A DNA stretch of 64,000 nt from Rhodanobacter sp. AS-Z3 (GCF_029224025.1 NZ_CP119392.1:2131001-2195000), one strand, 5' to 3'; shown: positions 15,974 through 25,337, counted from the first letter of the stretch. Program-made: numbers and translations. Notes: a model not told the origin generated them from the sequence alone.

Positions 15974-17320
15974 GTGACTTGCCATCGTCGCATTCTGGAC
16001 GGCCGACGCGATCTGCTCGCGCCGGCCGCTTCATTTCCCGCACGCTATCCATGCCTGCTGGAAAGCGTGGTGCATGGCACGGCGCAGTCGCGCTACGACA
16101 TCTTGTTTGGCTTCCCTGAAGGCTCGTTGAGTCTGCAGGCGGATGGCTGCTTGCGGAACGGCGAAGGAGTCGTGAGCGAAGGCCGATTTCTCGACGCATT
16201 GGATGCGGCTTGGCAAGCCGAGCGCCTGTCTCCCGCTGACGACGGCCTGCCGTTCCACGGCGGCTGGGTGTTGCTGTTGGCCTATGAGTTGGCGGGTGAG
16301 ATCGAGCCGGGTCTGGCACTGCGGCCGCCGGTCGGATTGCCGCTGGCGTTGGCCGTGCGTTGCCCTGCCGCAGTGATCGTGGACCACCTGCGCGAATGCA
16401 CGATCCTGATTGCCGAATCCGGTAGAGAAGAACTTCTCGATCAGCTCGAATCCGATCTGGCGGTCATGCCTTCGATCGCGCCGATGGCGCAGCTCTCCGC
16501 TTGGGATGAGGACACGCCGCAGCAGTTCCTCGATGGCGTGGAGCGCATCCACGAGCATCTTTACGCTGGCGATATTTTCCAGGTAAACCTGTCGCGGTCA
16601 TGGCGTGCACGTTATGCGCAGCCGCCGACACCAGCTTCGCTTTACGCCGTATTGCGCCAGGCCAACCCTGCACCGTTTGCCGGCCTGCTGCAGCAGCCGG
16701 GCTGGGCGGTAGTCAGCTCCTCGCCCGAGCGCCTGGTCGAAGTACGTGGTGGCGTGGCGCAGACCCGACCGATTGCCGGCACGCGCGCACGCCTGCAGGG
16801 CGATGATGAGATGGCGCGCATCCGTGAACTCAGCGCACATCCCAAGGAGCGCGCCGAGCACGTGATGTTGATTGATCTGGAGCGCAACGATCTTGGCCGG
16901 GTCTGCGTACCGGGATCGGTCGAGGTTGACGAATTGATGGTGGTGGAGAGCTATACCCACGTTCACCACATCGTGTCCAATGTGCGCGGACGCTTGCGCC
17001 GCGACGTAACGCCTGGCGAGGTGATTGCGGCGACCTTTCCCGGCGGCACGATTACCGGTTGCCCGAAGGTGCGCTGCATGGAAATCATCGCGGCACTGGA
17101 AGATGCGCCGCGTGGCGCCTATACCGGTGCGCTGGGCTATCTTGATCGCAACGGTGAGCTGGACTTGAACATACTGATTCGCACGCTGACCTTGCTGGGC
17201 AACGAAGTAAGTCTGCGCGCCGGTGCCGGCATCGTGGCGGATTCGCTGGCCGCCAGCGAGCTGGAGGAAACCCGCGCCAAGGCACGCGGGTTGCTGCGCG
17301 CACTCGGAGTGCCGGACTGA
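15974..17320 (+). CDS. pabB: aminodeoxychorismate synthase component I
   Basis: 448 aa chorismate-binding enzyme with a GTG start (15974). With a glutaminase subunit it converts chorismate to 4-amino-4-deoxychorismate for folate. The C-terminal chorismate domain has VVSSSPERLVEV, RPIAGTRAR (residues 265-273), ERAEHVMLIDLERNDLGRV, HIVSNVRG and FPGGTITGCPK. Ala268 replaces the lysine found in the PIKGT motif of E. coli PabB; the PIAGT form is what TrpE has. I still call PabB because pabC follows with a one-base overlap, and no trp genes are near. Confidence 0.83.
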   Translation: MTCHRRILDGRRDLLAPAASFPARYPCLLESVVHGTAQSRYDILFGFPEGSLSLQADGCLRNGEGVVSEGRFLDALDAAWQAERLSPADDGLPFHGGWVLLLAYELAGEIEPGLALRPPVGLPLALAVRCPAAVIVDHLRECTILIAESGREELLDQLESDLAVMPSIAPMAQLSAWDEDTPQQFLDGVERIHEHLYAGDIFQVNLSRSWRARYAQPPTPASLYAVLRQANPAPFAGLLQQPGWAVVSSSPERLVEVRGGVAQTRPIAGTRARLQGDDEMARIRELSAHPKERAEHVMLIDLERNDLGRVCVPGSVEVDELMVVESYTHVHHIVSNVRGRLRRDVTPGEVIAATFPGGTITGCPKVRCMEIIAALEDAPRGAYTGALGYLDRNGELDLNILIRTLTLLGNEVSLRAGAGIVADSLAASELEETRAKARGLLRALGVPD

Positions 17321-18147
17321 TGTCGGCGCGCATGTTGATCAACGGCGTGGCGGAACAGCAGGTCTCAGCGCTCGATCGCGGCATGGCTTATGGCGACGGC
17401 GTGTTTGAAACCCTTCGACTGATCGGAAGTTCGGCGCCGTTATGGTCACGACACATGCAGCGGCTGCAGGACGGCTGCACGCGCTTGCGGATTCCGCCAC
17501 CCGACGTGCAGCAGCTCTGGCACGAGGTGTTGCAGGTTACCCACGGCATGCCGCAGTCGGTGGTTCGCATCACGGTTAGCCGCGGGCAGGGCGAGCGCGG
17601 TTACGCGCTGCCGGCTAATCCATGCCCTACGCGAGTGGTGGCGGCGTTCGCCCCGCCACTCGTCGACCAGCACGCGTATGCACATGGCGTGCGCATGCGC
17701 GTCTGCGATCTTCGTCTGGCGGAACAGCCGCTGTTGGCGGGAATCAAGCATCTGAACCGGCTGGAACAGGTCATGGCCCGCGCCGAGTGGAATGATCCGT
17801 CGATCACCGAAGGCGTGCTGCTGGATAGCCACGAGCGGGTGATTTCGGCGACCATGGCCAATCTGTTCGTGGTGGTCGACGGTGAATTGCTGACGCCTTC
17901 GCTGCAGCGTTGCGGTGTGGCCGGGGTGGCGCGAGCGCAGGTCCTGGCCAGTTTTCCCGAGGCACGAGTGGATGACATGGCGTTGGCTACGCTGCGCAGA
18001 GCGGACGAAGTGTTTCTCAGCTCCAGCGTGCGCGGGATCGTGCCGGTCAGTTCGCTCGATGGGCGCGACCATCTGCCCGGTGCACTAACGCGTCGGGTAC
18101 AGCAGCATTGGCGGGAATTGGGTTTTGTGATGGAGCAGGCTGGATGA
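17320..18147 (+). CDS. pabC: aminodeoxychorismate lyase
   Basis: 275 aa fold-type IV PLP enzyme that releases pyruvate from aminodeoxychorismate to give p-aminobenzoate. The PLP lysine is Lys143 in GIKHLNRLEQ. N-terminal DRGMAYGDGVFETLRL and C-terminal VFLSSSVRGIVPV are typical of the class. Its ATG shares a base with the pabB stop (TGATG), and its stop overlaps mltG (ATGA). Together with pabB it forms the p-aminobenzoate branch inside the fab operon. Confidence 0.94.
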   Translation: MSARMLINGVAEQQVSALDRGMAYGDGVFETLRLIGSSAPLWSRHMQRLQDGCTRLRIPPPDVQQLWHEVLQVTHGMPQSVVRITVSRGQGERGYALPANPCPTRVVAAFAPPLVDQHAYAHGVRMRVCDLRLAEQPLLAGIKHLNRLEQVMARAEWNDPSITEGVLLDSHERVISATMANLFVVVDGELLTPSLQRCGVAGVARAQVLASFPEARVDDMALATLRRADEVFLSSSVRGIVPVSSLDGRDHLPGALTRRVQQHWRELGFVMEQAG

Positions 18148-19178
18148 GTGACAAATTGATGCGCGGTCGCGTGTGGCCCATGCTGCTTTTGCTCCTGTTT
18201 CTACTGGCGGCGGGCACGGCGACTTATTTCTGGAACGCCTATACCCGATTCAGTTCGACGCCACTGAACGTGGCTGCCGGTGGCAACAGTATCGATGTCA
18301 GTCGCGGCAGCAGTTTCAGAAATATCGTTGCCGACCTGCGGCAGCAGCAGCTGAGCACGGCCAGTCCGCTTTACTGGCGCGCGCTGGCGGCGCAGATGCG
18401 GGTGGGCGGCAAACTGCATGCGGGCGAGTACGCCCTCGAGCCCGGCATCACGCCGCGCCAGCTGCTCGCCAATATGGTGGCAGGCAAGGTCTTGCAGCGC
18501 AACTTCACCATTGTGGATGGCTGGACTTTTGCCGAGCTGCGGCAGGCGCTGGCCAAGACCGAGAAGCTGCAGCACGACAGCACGAACCTGGACGATGCCG
18601 CACTGATGCAGAAGATCGGTGCGGGCGGTGAGGCGCCGGAGGGACGGTTCCTGCCAGAAACGTATGCCTATGTGAAAGGCGATGGCGAGCTGGACATCTT
18701 GCGTCGCGCCCATGCGGCGATGGTGAAGACGCTGGCCGACTTGTGGGCCGGGCGCGCAAAGGATCTGCCGTTGACCACGCCTTACGACGCGCTGATTCTG
18801 GCTTCGATCGTGGAGAAGGAAACCGGCCGCGCGGATGAGCGCGCAGAGATTGCCGGGGTGTTCGTGCGACGCCTGCAGGATCATATGCTGCTGCAGACCG
18901 ATCCCAGTGTGATCTACGGCATGGGCGCGAAATACGCCGGCAATATCCGCAAGAGTGATTTGACCACCGACACGCCGTTCAACACGTATACCCGCGCCGG
19001 CTTGCCGCCGACGCCGATTGCCTTGCCCGGCAGGCCGGCGCTGGTCGCGGCCCTGCATCCGGCCGACGGCGATGCGTTGTACTTCGTCGCGCGCGGTGAT
19101 GGCGGTCATGTGTTCGCCAGTTCGCTCGAAGAACACAATCGCAATGTCGACTGCTACCAGCGGAAGCATTGCCGATGA
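18144..19178 (+). CDS. mltG: endolytic murein transglycosylase MltG
   Basis: 344 aa. One N-terminal membrane helix (VWPMLLLLLFLLAAGTATYFW) anchors a periplasmic YceG domain that cuts nascent glycan strands. The catalytic glutamate is Glu224 in ILASIVEKETGRADER. ATG 18144 overlaps the pabC stop. The family follows pabC in many gammaproteobacteria. Confidence 0.96.
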   Translation: MSDKLMRGRVWPMLLLLLFLLAAGTATYFWNAYTRFSSTPLNVAAGGNSIDVSRGSSFRNIVADLRQQQLSTASPLYWRALAAQMRVGGKLHAGEYALEPGITPRQLLANMVAGKVLQRNFTIVDGWTFAELRQALAKTEKLQHDSTNLDDAALMQKIGAGGEAPEGRFLPETYAYVKGDGELDILRRAHAAMVKTLADLWAGRAKDLPLTTPYDALILASIVEKETGRADERAEIAGVFVRRLQDHMLLQTDPSVIYGMGAKYAGNIRKSDLTTDTPFNTYTRAGLPPTPIALPGRPALVAALHPADGDALYFVARGDGGHVFASSLEEHNRNVDCYQRKHCR

Positions 19179-19813
19179 GTGCGCGTGGCAAATTCATCAG
19201 CCTCGAAGGCGGTGAGGGTGCTGGCAAGAGCACCTTGCTGGCAGGCCTGCGCGAGCACATGGAACAGCAGGGCATTACGCTGGTGCAGACGCGTGAACCT
19301 GGTGGCACGCCGATCGGCGAAGCGCTGCGGGCTGTGCTGCTTGATCCGGCCCAGCACGGTATGGCCGCCGAAACCGAGCTGCTGCTGATGTTCGCTTCGC
19401 GCGCACAGCTGGTGCGCGAGGTGATCGAGCCGGCACTGGCAGCGGGTCGCTGGGTGCTGTGCGACCGCTTTGCCGATGCCAGCTATGCCTATCAGGGCGC
19501 TGGGCGCGGCCAGCCGAGCGAGCGCATTGCGCAGCTTGAGCGCTGGGCCTGCATGGGTGTGACGCCGGACCTGACCTTGCTGCTCGACTTGCCGGTGGCC
19601 ACCGGTCGTGCGCGCGCCGCCGGTCGTGGCGACGCGGATCGTATCGAGGTCGAGGCCGATGCGTTTTTCGAGCGCGTGCGTGCCTGCTATCGCGCACGCG
19701 CCGTCGCGGAGCCGCAACGCTTTCAGCTGATCGATGCCAGCCAGTCGCCGGCCGAGGTGTTGCGCGCGGCGATGCGGGCTGTGGGAGATTTGCTGGCAGC
19801 GGAGCGGGCATGA
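19175..19813 (+). CDS. tmk: thymidylate kinase
   Basis: 212 aa. Phosphorylates dTMP to dTDP. P-loop EGGEGAGKST (11-20), DR motif in LCDRFADASYAYQGAGRG and lid RAAGRGDADRIE with its arginines are visible. ATG 19175 overlaps the mltG stop, and its own stop overlaps holB by four bases. Confidence 0.97.
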   Translation: MSARGKFISLEGGEGAGKSTLLAGLREHMEQQGITLVQTREPGGTPIGEALRAVLLDPAQHGMAAETELLLMFASRAQLVREVIEPALAAGRWVLCDRFADASYAYQGAGRGQPSERIAQLERWACMGVTPDLTLLLDLPVATGRARAAGRGDADRIEVEADAFFERVRACYRARAVAEPQRFQLIDASQSPAEVLRAAMRAVGDLLAAERA

Positions 19814-20745
19814 CTATCCTCCCTTGGCAAACCGCCCATTGGACCCGTTTACAGGCGAGTCGGCAGCGCGGTGCACTGGCGCACGCCATGTTGTTTTGTG
19901 GCGCCGCTGGGCTGGGCAAGCGTGCCTTCGTGCAACGCTTCGTGCATGGCTTGTTGTGCAGTGAGCCGACCGATGGCGAGCCTTGTGGCCAGTGCCGCGG
20001 TTGTCTGCTGATCGCTGCCGGTTCCCACCCTGACCTTGCCTTGCTGAGTTTCGGTCTGCGCAAGGACGGTGTGCAGCGCAGCGAGATCGTGGTCGACCAG
20101 ATTCGCGAACTGTCGGCGCGGCTGGCGATGAACAGCCAGTTTGGTGGCTGGCAGGTGGTAATCATCGACCCGGCCGATGCGATGAATGCGGCAGCAGCCA
20201 ACGCACTGCTGAAAACGCTGGAAGAGCCGGCGACGCAGACCATGTTGATCCTGCTGGCCGATGCGCCGTGGCGCTTGCCGCAAACCATTCGCAGCCGCTG
20301 CCAGCGGGTTGAATTCCAGCTGCCCGCCGAGGCCGAGGCGCTGGCGTGGCTGCAGGCCGAGGGTGTGCGCCATCCAGCCGAGGCGTTGGCTGCTGCCGCT
20401 GGCAATCCCGGGCTGGCGAAGGCGTGGGCGGAAGAAGGTGCGCTGGAACGTCGTCAGGAAGTGCGCAAGGATCTGGCTGCGCTGGCGGCGGGTCGTGGCC
20501 AGCCCACCGACATGGTCAAGCGCTGGCTGGACAACGAGCCAGCGCAGCGGTTGTGGTTTGCCGCTCAAGCCACTGCCGACGAAATACGGGCGCGCTCGAC
20601 GGCAGCCACCGGTCCATTGGCCAGTGCGATGGATATCGAGGCGCTGACGCACTGGTATGCCGCTGCCAATCGCACGCGCGAGGCACTGCGTGGCCCGCTG
20701 CGTGGTGATCTGCTGTTGCTGGAGTTGTTGGCGCAGTGGCGATGA
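19810..20745 (+). CDS. holB: DNA polymerase III subunit delta'
   Basis: 311 aa clamp-loader subunit. The P-loop is degenerate in its final residue (GAAGLGKRAF), as in delta' proteins, which do not hydrolyse ATP. Zinc cysteines occur in CSEPTDGEPCGQCRGC, and LKTLEEPATQTMLILLADA matches the AAA sensor region. Starts with ATGA overlap on tmk. Last conserved gene of the fab-holB chain. Confidence 0.95.
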   Translation: MTILPWQTAHWTRLQASRQRGALAHAMLFCGAAGLGKRAFVQRFVHGLLCSEPTDGEPCGQCRGCLLIAAGSHPDLALLSFGLRKDGVQRSEIVVDQIRELSARLAMNSQFGGWQVVIIDPADAMNAAAANALLKTLEEPATQTMLILLADAPWRLPQTIRSRCQRVEFQLPAEAEALAWLQAEGVRHPAEALAAAAGNPGLAKAWAEEGALERRQEVRKDLAALAAGRGQPTDMVKRWLDNEPAQRLWFAAQATADEIRARSTAATGPLASAMDIEALTHWYAAANRTREALRGPLRGDLLLLELLAQWR

Positions 20746-20749
20746 ACAC

Positions 20750-21697
20750 GTGAGCGCTGAGGCGCCACGTCCGCGGGTGATGCTTGCGCTGCCGCCGTTT
20801 TCCTCGCAAACGCGTTTGCTGGTGGTGGCACCGCATCCGGACGATGAGACCATCGCCAACGGATTGCTGATCCAGCAGGTGCGCGCGGCGGGTGGCGAAG
20901 TGCGTGTCTTGTTGCTTACCGCTGGCGACAATAATCCCTGGCCGCAACGTTGGCTGGAGCGCCGCTTGTGCATCGGTGTCGAGGATCGTCGGCGCTGGGC
21001 TCAGCGGCGGCAGTCCGAGTTCCTGCAGGCGCTGCGCTGCCTTGGCTTGTCCGAGTCGGACCAGCGTTCGCTGGGTTGGCCGGACATGGGCTTGACCGAG
21101 CACCTGCTGCAGGAATGCGATGCGGCGGTGGCTGCGTTGCTGGCGGCGATCAATGAATTTCAACCCAGCTTGTTGCTGGTGCCGGCGTTGTCCGATCATC
21201 ACCCCGACCATGGCGCCGCGCATGTGTTGCTGCGGCTTGCTCTGGCGGAATATCCCGCCTCGCCCGTGCTGCTGACGTACTTGGTGCATGGTGTTTCGGG
21301 CGATGGTGACGTGTTTGAGGTGGTCGGCACGGCCGCACAGCGGACGGCCAAATTCGCCGCCCTTGCCGCCCATCGCAGCCAGATGGCGCTCAGTGGCAAG
21401 CGCATGCGACGTATGGCCAGTCGCGCCGAGTGCAGCGCTGCCCCGGCGCCATCGCAGCCGGCGTTGCCGTGGCAACCGCCGATCTGGCTGCAACCCTGGC
21501 TGCAGCTCAGCGTGGTCAGCGCAGCGGGTACGCAACGTTGGCGTTGGCGTGACGCGCCGCTGCGGCGTGATGCCTGCGGCAGGTGGAGGCTCCCGGCCGC
21601 GTCATCAGTGCACCCGGGCCCCACCTTTGCACGGCTGGCATTTACGCTGCCTACCCCGTGGATTTTCGACCATTGGGGTTGGTGCGAGTTGTCTTGA
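20750..21697 (+). CDS. PIG-L/LmbE-family deacetylase
   Basis: 315 aa with GTG start (20750), 4 bp after the holB stop; an ATG ten codons later is an alternative. The zinc motif APHPDDE is at residues 27-33, and SDHHPDHGAAH supplies the other metal ligand region. Members remove N-acetyl groups from GlcNAc-type sugars or related compounds. The C-terminal 90 residues are Trp/Pro/Arg-rich and not recognised. Its place between holB and a c-di-GMP enzyme suggests a surface polysaccharide role, but that is only inference. Confidence 0.8.
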   Translation: MSAEAPRPRVMLALPPFSSQTRLLVVAPHPDDETIANGLLIQQVRAAGGEVRVLLLTAGDNNPWPQRWLERRLCIGVEDRRRWAQRRQSEFLQALRCLGLSESDQRSLGWPDMGLTEHLLQECDAAVAALLAAINEFQPSLLLVPALSDHHPDHGAAHVLLRLALAEYPASPVLLTYLVHGVSGDGDVFEVVGTAAQRTAKFAALAAHRSQMALSGKRMRRMASRAECSAAPAPSQPALPWQPPIWLQPWLQLSVVSAAGTQRWRWRDAPLRRDACGRWRLPAASSVHPGPTFARLAFTLPTPWIFDHWGWCELS

Positions 21698-21891
21698 GGG
21701 AGTGCCGCGAGGGCTTCGGCTCTTGCGCCGGTGGATTGACCGGGATAGCTTGGCGGGATGGGGATGATGACGGCGGCTTGGTCCGTCATTACGTCGATCC
21801 GTCCACACCCGGATGACGACAATTCCAGTGGACCCAGCAACTGTCTGGAAGGACAGTCGTCATCGCACCTGCTCATCTGGTGGACATTCGA

Positions 21892-24762
21892 ATGCAGACA
21901 CCGGAGCAGAACTTGACGCAGGAGGCGGCCGGTGGAGCGTCCAGCGAGAGCCTGCACGCCGCGCTGTCCGAGATTGGCCAGCTGCTGGTGCGTTCACTCG
22001 AGCCGGCGGTGTTGTACGAAGCCGTCATCGAAGTGTTGCAGCGACGAATCGGTGCGCGACTGGTGATGATCGGTGAAATAGACCGACAGCGTGGCTGGCT
22101 GGAACGGGTTGCGCCGGCGAGCGTGCCCGCCGAGATGGCTGACATTTACCCTGATCGCATTTCGTTTTCGGCAGCACAGCCGGCGTTCTGGCGCGGCGAG
22201 CCACAGCTTGAGGCGGACGTCTGCAGTGCCGAAGTCTTGCAGATGTTTTGGCCAGCCTACAAACGGCACGGCATTGGTGCCGTGCTGGCCGTGCCGGTGC
22301 TGAAATTTGGCGAAGTCTGTGCGGCACTGACGATTCGCGCGCCGCATGCCGACGTTTTCACCGCACCATTGATTGAGTTGCTGCAGCAGGCAGCCATCAG
22401 TATCGGCTTTGGCCTGGAAGCCCATGCACAGCGAACCCGATTGACGCAGTCGGTGCGCGACGAAGAGCGGCAGCGTCGTGCGCTGCGCTTGCTCAGCGAA
22501 ATGATCAAGCTGGTCAGCCACAGTGAAAGCGAGCAGTCGCTGCTGGACGGCGCGTGCCGCGTGGTGCGCTCCATCGGTGACTATCGCATGGCCTGGATCG
22601 GGCTGGTCGAGGCCGGTGCTCCCGACTGGTTGCGTCAGCAGTCACAGAGTGGGCTGGATGACTTTCCCGCGGCGGAGTTTCCATTGGGCGAGCGAGCGCG
22701 AACCCATATCGGCGATGCGCTGGTGAGGGCACTGGCGAGTGGTGAGCCGCAATGCAGCCATCAAGTTGCGGTGGATCACCTTGACTGGATGCCGTGGCCG
22801 GGTCTGCCTGGCGTGCAATCGCTGCTGGCTTTGCCGCTGCGGGTGGCTGGGGCGGTCGCCGGTTGCCTGGTGATCGGGGCTGGGCAGAAGGAAGCTTTCG
22901 AAGCGATCGAGGTACAGGTGTTCACCGAAATGTCGGTGGAGCTGGGCCTGGGTATCCAGGTACAGCGGGTGCAGGCAGCGCGGCTGGCGGCGGAACGGGG
23001 TTTGCGTTTCAATCTGCAGTACTTTCGCGCCGTGCTGTCCAATCAGCACGCGGGTGTCCTGGTGATGTCGGAACAGGGCCACGTGGCCTTTGCCAATGAG
23101 GCGTACTGCGCCATGTTCGGCCTGTCCGAAACGCCTGCCGAGCTGGAAGGAAAGCCGGCGGCATGGCTGTATGAGCGGTTGCGGCCGAGTTACCGATATC
23201 CGGAAGCCGAGGAATCGCGGATTGAAGACATCCTGGAACGGAATATTCCGGTCAAGGCTGATGAAGTGGAGATGACGGGCGGAAGGATCTTTTTGCGTGA
23301 TTTCACCCCGATCCAGATTGACGGGGTTGCCAACGGACGCCTGTGGCACCAGCGCGACATCACCCAGCAGAAGTTGCATGAGGCGCGGGTGGAGCGACTG
23401 GCCTTCTATGATGTGGTGACTGGCCTGCCAAATCGTCGCCTGCTGTTCGAGATGCTGGAGCAGGCGCGCGAGCAGGCCAGGAAGCATGGCACGCTGCTGG
23501 CGGTGGGTGTACTCGACCTTGACCGCTTCAAGAGCGTCAACGACACCATTGGTCACGCCGGCGGTGACCAAGTACTGGTGGAAGCCTCGTCTCGCGTGGT
23601 GGGCATTCTGCGTGAGGCTGACGTGCTGGCACGCTTTGGTGGTGACGAATTTGCGCTGCTGATTCCCGGACTGGACAGTCGCGAGCAGCTTGAGGTGATC
23701 AGTCGCTGCATCCTGCAGGTGTTGCGCGCACCGTTCAATCTGATGGGCGAGCAACTGTACTTGTCGGCAAGTATTGGCTGGACGCTGTTTCCGCTGGACG
23801 ATTCCCATGCCGAAGACCTGGTGCGGCACGCCGACCTCGCGATGTACCAGGCGAAGGATGAAGGCAAGGACCGCGGGTTGTTGTACGAGCCGGCGATGGA
23901 GTTCGAACTGATCCGCCTGCAGGCGATGCGTGAGCGGATCGCGCAAGCCCTGCAGCAAGGCCATTTGCAACTGCTGTTCCAGCCAATCGTCTACATCGAC
24001 GGCCTGCCAGGTCTGCACGGCGTGGCCGGGATGGAAGCGCTGCTGCGCCTCAGCGACAGCGGGCAACTGATCGAGCCGGGCAAATTCATGCATGTGCTGG
24101 ATGACCCGCAACTGGCCCGGCCGATCGGGCGCTATGTGCTGGACGAGGCGCTGCGTTGCTGCCAGTCATGGATACACGCAGGCATCGCGTTGCCGGTGTC
24201 GGTCAACATCAGTACCCGCCACCTGCTGCATCCGGCTTTCTTTGCCGACATTGATGCGGTGCTCGACATCTATCCGGACGTGATGGATGTGGGGTTTGGC
24301 ATCGAAGTCACCGAAACCGGCCCGAGCATGGATCACGCTCGCGCCAAGGAAGTGATCGAGGAGTGTCGTCGTCGCGGCATTCGTGTCGGGCTGGACGACT
24401 TCGGTACCGGCACCGCTTCGTTGAGCCACATCCAGAAGCTTGATATCGAGCACATCAAACTGGATCAAAGTTTTGTGCGCGACATCCTCATCGATGAGCG
24501 CAACATGGCCATTGCGGCGGGCGTGATCACCACCGCACGCATGCTGGCCAAGGCGGTGATTGCCGAGGGTGTGGAGACGGCGGAGCAGGGTGATCTGCTG
24601 GCCTCGCTGGGTTGCCATCAGCTGCAGGGTTTCTGGATATCCCGGCCGATGCAGCCTGCCTTGGTTCCAGAATGGGTGATGGGCTGGGTACCACCAGCCT
24701 CCTGGAACAACATGGTCGATGAGCGTCAGTTGCTGCTGACGGGGCAGCCAGGCAATGAATAA
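21892..24762 (+). CDS. GAF-GAF-PAS-GGDEF-EAL cyclic-di-GMP enzyme
   Basis: 956 aa from ATG 21892, with GGTGGA upstream; a GTG at 21880 is possible. Two GAF-like sensor domains (about 25-190 and 200-365) and a PAS domain (about 380-500) precede GGDEF (motif near residue 583, RFGGDEFALL). READ five residues before it is an intact RxxD inhibitory site. The EAL domain (EALLR near 715) keeps NISTRHL, EVTET, LDDFGTG, IKLDQSF and AEGVET, so both cyclase and phosphodiesterase look catalytically competent. There is no membrane segment. pilZ follows after 108 bp. Confidence 0.92.
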   Translation: MQTPEQNLTQEAAGGASSESLHAALSEIGQLLVRSLEPAVLYEAVIEVLQRRIGARLVMIGEIDRQRGWLERVAPASVPAEMADIYPDRISFSAAQPAFWRGEPQLEADVCSAEVLQMFWPAYKRHGIGAVLAVPVLKFGEVCAALTIRAPHADVFTAPLIELLQQAAISIGFGLEAHAQRTRLTQSVRDEERQRRALRLLSEMIKLVSHSESEQSLLDGACRVVRSIGDYRMAWIGLVEAGAPDWLRQQSQSGLDDFPAAEFPLGERARTHIGDALVRALASGEPQCSHQVAVDHLDWMPWPGLPGVQSLLALPLRVAGAVAGCLVIGAGQKEAFEAIEVQVFTEMSVELGLGIQVQRVQAARLAAERGLRFNLQYFRAVLSNQHAGVLVMSEQGHVAFANEAYCAMFGLSETPAELEGKPAAWLYERLRPSYRYPEAEESRIEDILERNIPVKADEVEMTGGRIFLRDFTPIQIDGVANGRLWHQRDITQQKLHEARVERLAFYDVVTGLPNRRLLFEMLEQAREQARKHGTLLAVGVLDLDRFKSVNDTIGHAGGDQVLVEASSRVVGILREADVLARFGGDEFALLIPGLDSREQLEVISRCILQVLRAPFNLMGEQLYLSASIGWTLFPLDDSHAEDLVRHADLAMYQAKDEGKDRGLLYEPAMEFELIRLQAMRERIAQALQQGHLQLLFQPIVYIDGLPGLHGVAGMEALLRLSDSGQLIEPGKFMHVLDDPQLARPIGRYVLDEALRCCQSWIHAGIALPVSVNISTRHLLHPAFFADIDAVLDIYPDVMDVGFGIEVTETGPSMDHARAKEVIEECRRRGIRVGLDDFGTGTASLSHIQKLDIEHIKLDQSFVRDILIDERNMAIAAGVITTARMLAKAVIAEGVETAEQGDLLASLGCHQLQGFWISRPMQPALVPEWVMGWVPPASWNNMVDERQLLLTGQPGNE

Positions 24763-24870
24763 CGCGGTCGTTGGGTTGTGGCTGGCCGGCACCCAGTGGT
24801 GCACTGCGGTGACAACATCTAAGATTCATGCCATTGATCGGACGTTTCGGAAGTCCGGCAGGAGCCAAGC

Positions 24871-25224
24871 ATGAAACCCATGGGCGCCCGACAGGGCATC
24901 ATCTCTTTGAAAATCAAGGACGCGGCATCGCTGTACAACGCGTACATGCCGTTCCTCAAGCACGGCGGCCTGTTTGCGCCCACGGCCCAGTCCTATTCCC
25001 TGGGTGACGAAGTGGTCTTGCTGGTGACCCTGGCCGAGGAGACTGAGCGCATTTCGGTGGTCGGCAAGGTGGTCTGGGTCAGTCCGGTCGGTGCACAGGG
25101 CAACCGCACGGCTGGCATCGGCATTCATTTCAATGCCTCGGGCGACGCCGAGGCGGCCCGCAGCCGGATCGAGAACATCCTGGCTGGCACGCTCAACTCG
25201 GAACGTCCGACGCACACCATGTGA
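24871..25224 (+). CDS. pilZ: type IV pilus PilZ protein
   Basis: 117 aa. PilZ is needed for type IV pilus biogenesis and interacts with PilB and FimX-type proteins in xanthomonads and pseudomonads. Visible family segments are GIISLKIKDAASLYNAYMPF, GGLFAPT and GKVVWVSPVGAQGNRTAGIGIHF. It lacks the N-terminal RxxxR motif of c-di-GMP-binding PilZ domains, as is usual for this PilZ type. The holB-pilZ neighbourhood is conserved, but here two genes lie between them. Confidence 0.93.
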   Translation: MKPMGARQGIISLKIKDAASLYNAYMPFLKHGGLFAPTAQSYSLGDEVVLLVTLAEETERISVVGKVVWVSPVGAQGNRTAGIGIHFNASGDAEAARSRIENILAGTLNSERPTHTM

Positions 25225-25309
25225 TGTCGGTTCACCACGCGGGGCGACATCCGCGTGCGGCGAGTGCTTCCACTGAGCGAATAGTTGACGCGGGATTGGT
25301 CGTCAAGGC

Positions 25310-25337
25310 TTGTTGTACCTCGGCGCGCTGATACAAT
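25310..25337 (+). promoter_or_regulatory. promoter of the nuo operon
   Basis: TTGTTG (25310-25315), 16 bp, TACAAT (25332-25337). Transcription would start near 25344, giving a leader of about 170 nt before nuoA. Just after pilZ there is an inverted repeat GATGTCG/CGACATC (25223-25251) without a T-run. I find no tRNA in the 291-bp gap. Confidence 0.6.

Noticed and set aside
21698-21891. Small gene in the PIG-L to GGDEF/EAL gap
   Set aside because: Short frames there lack a ribosome-binding site and any recognisable protein character; I see nothing else in the gap.
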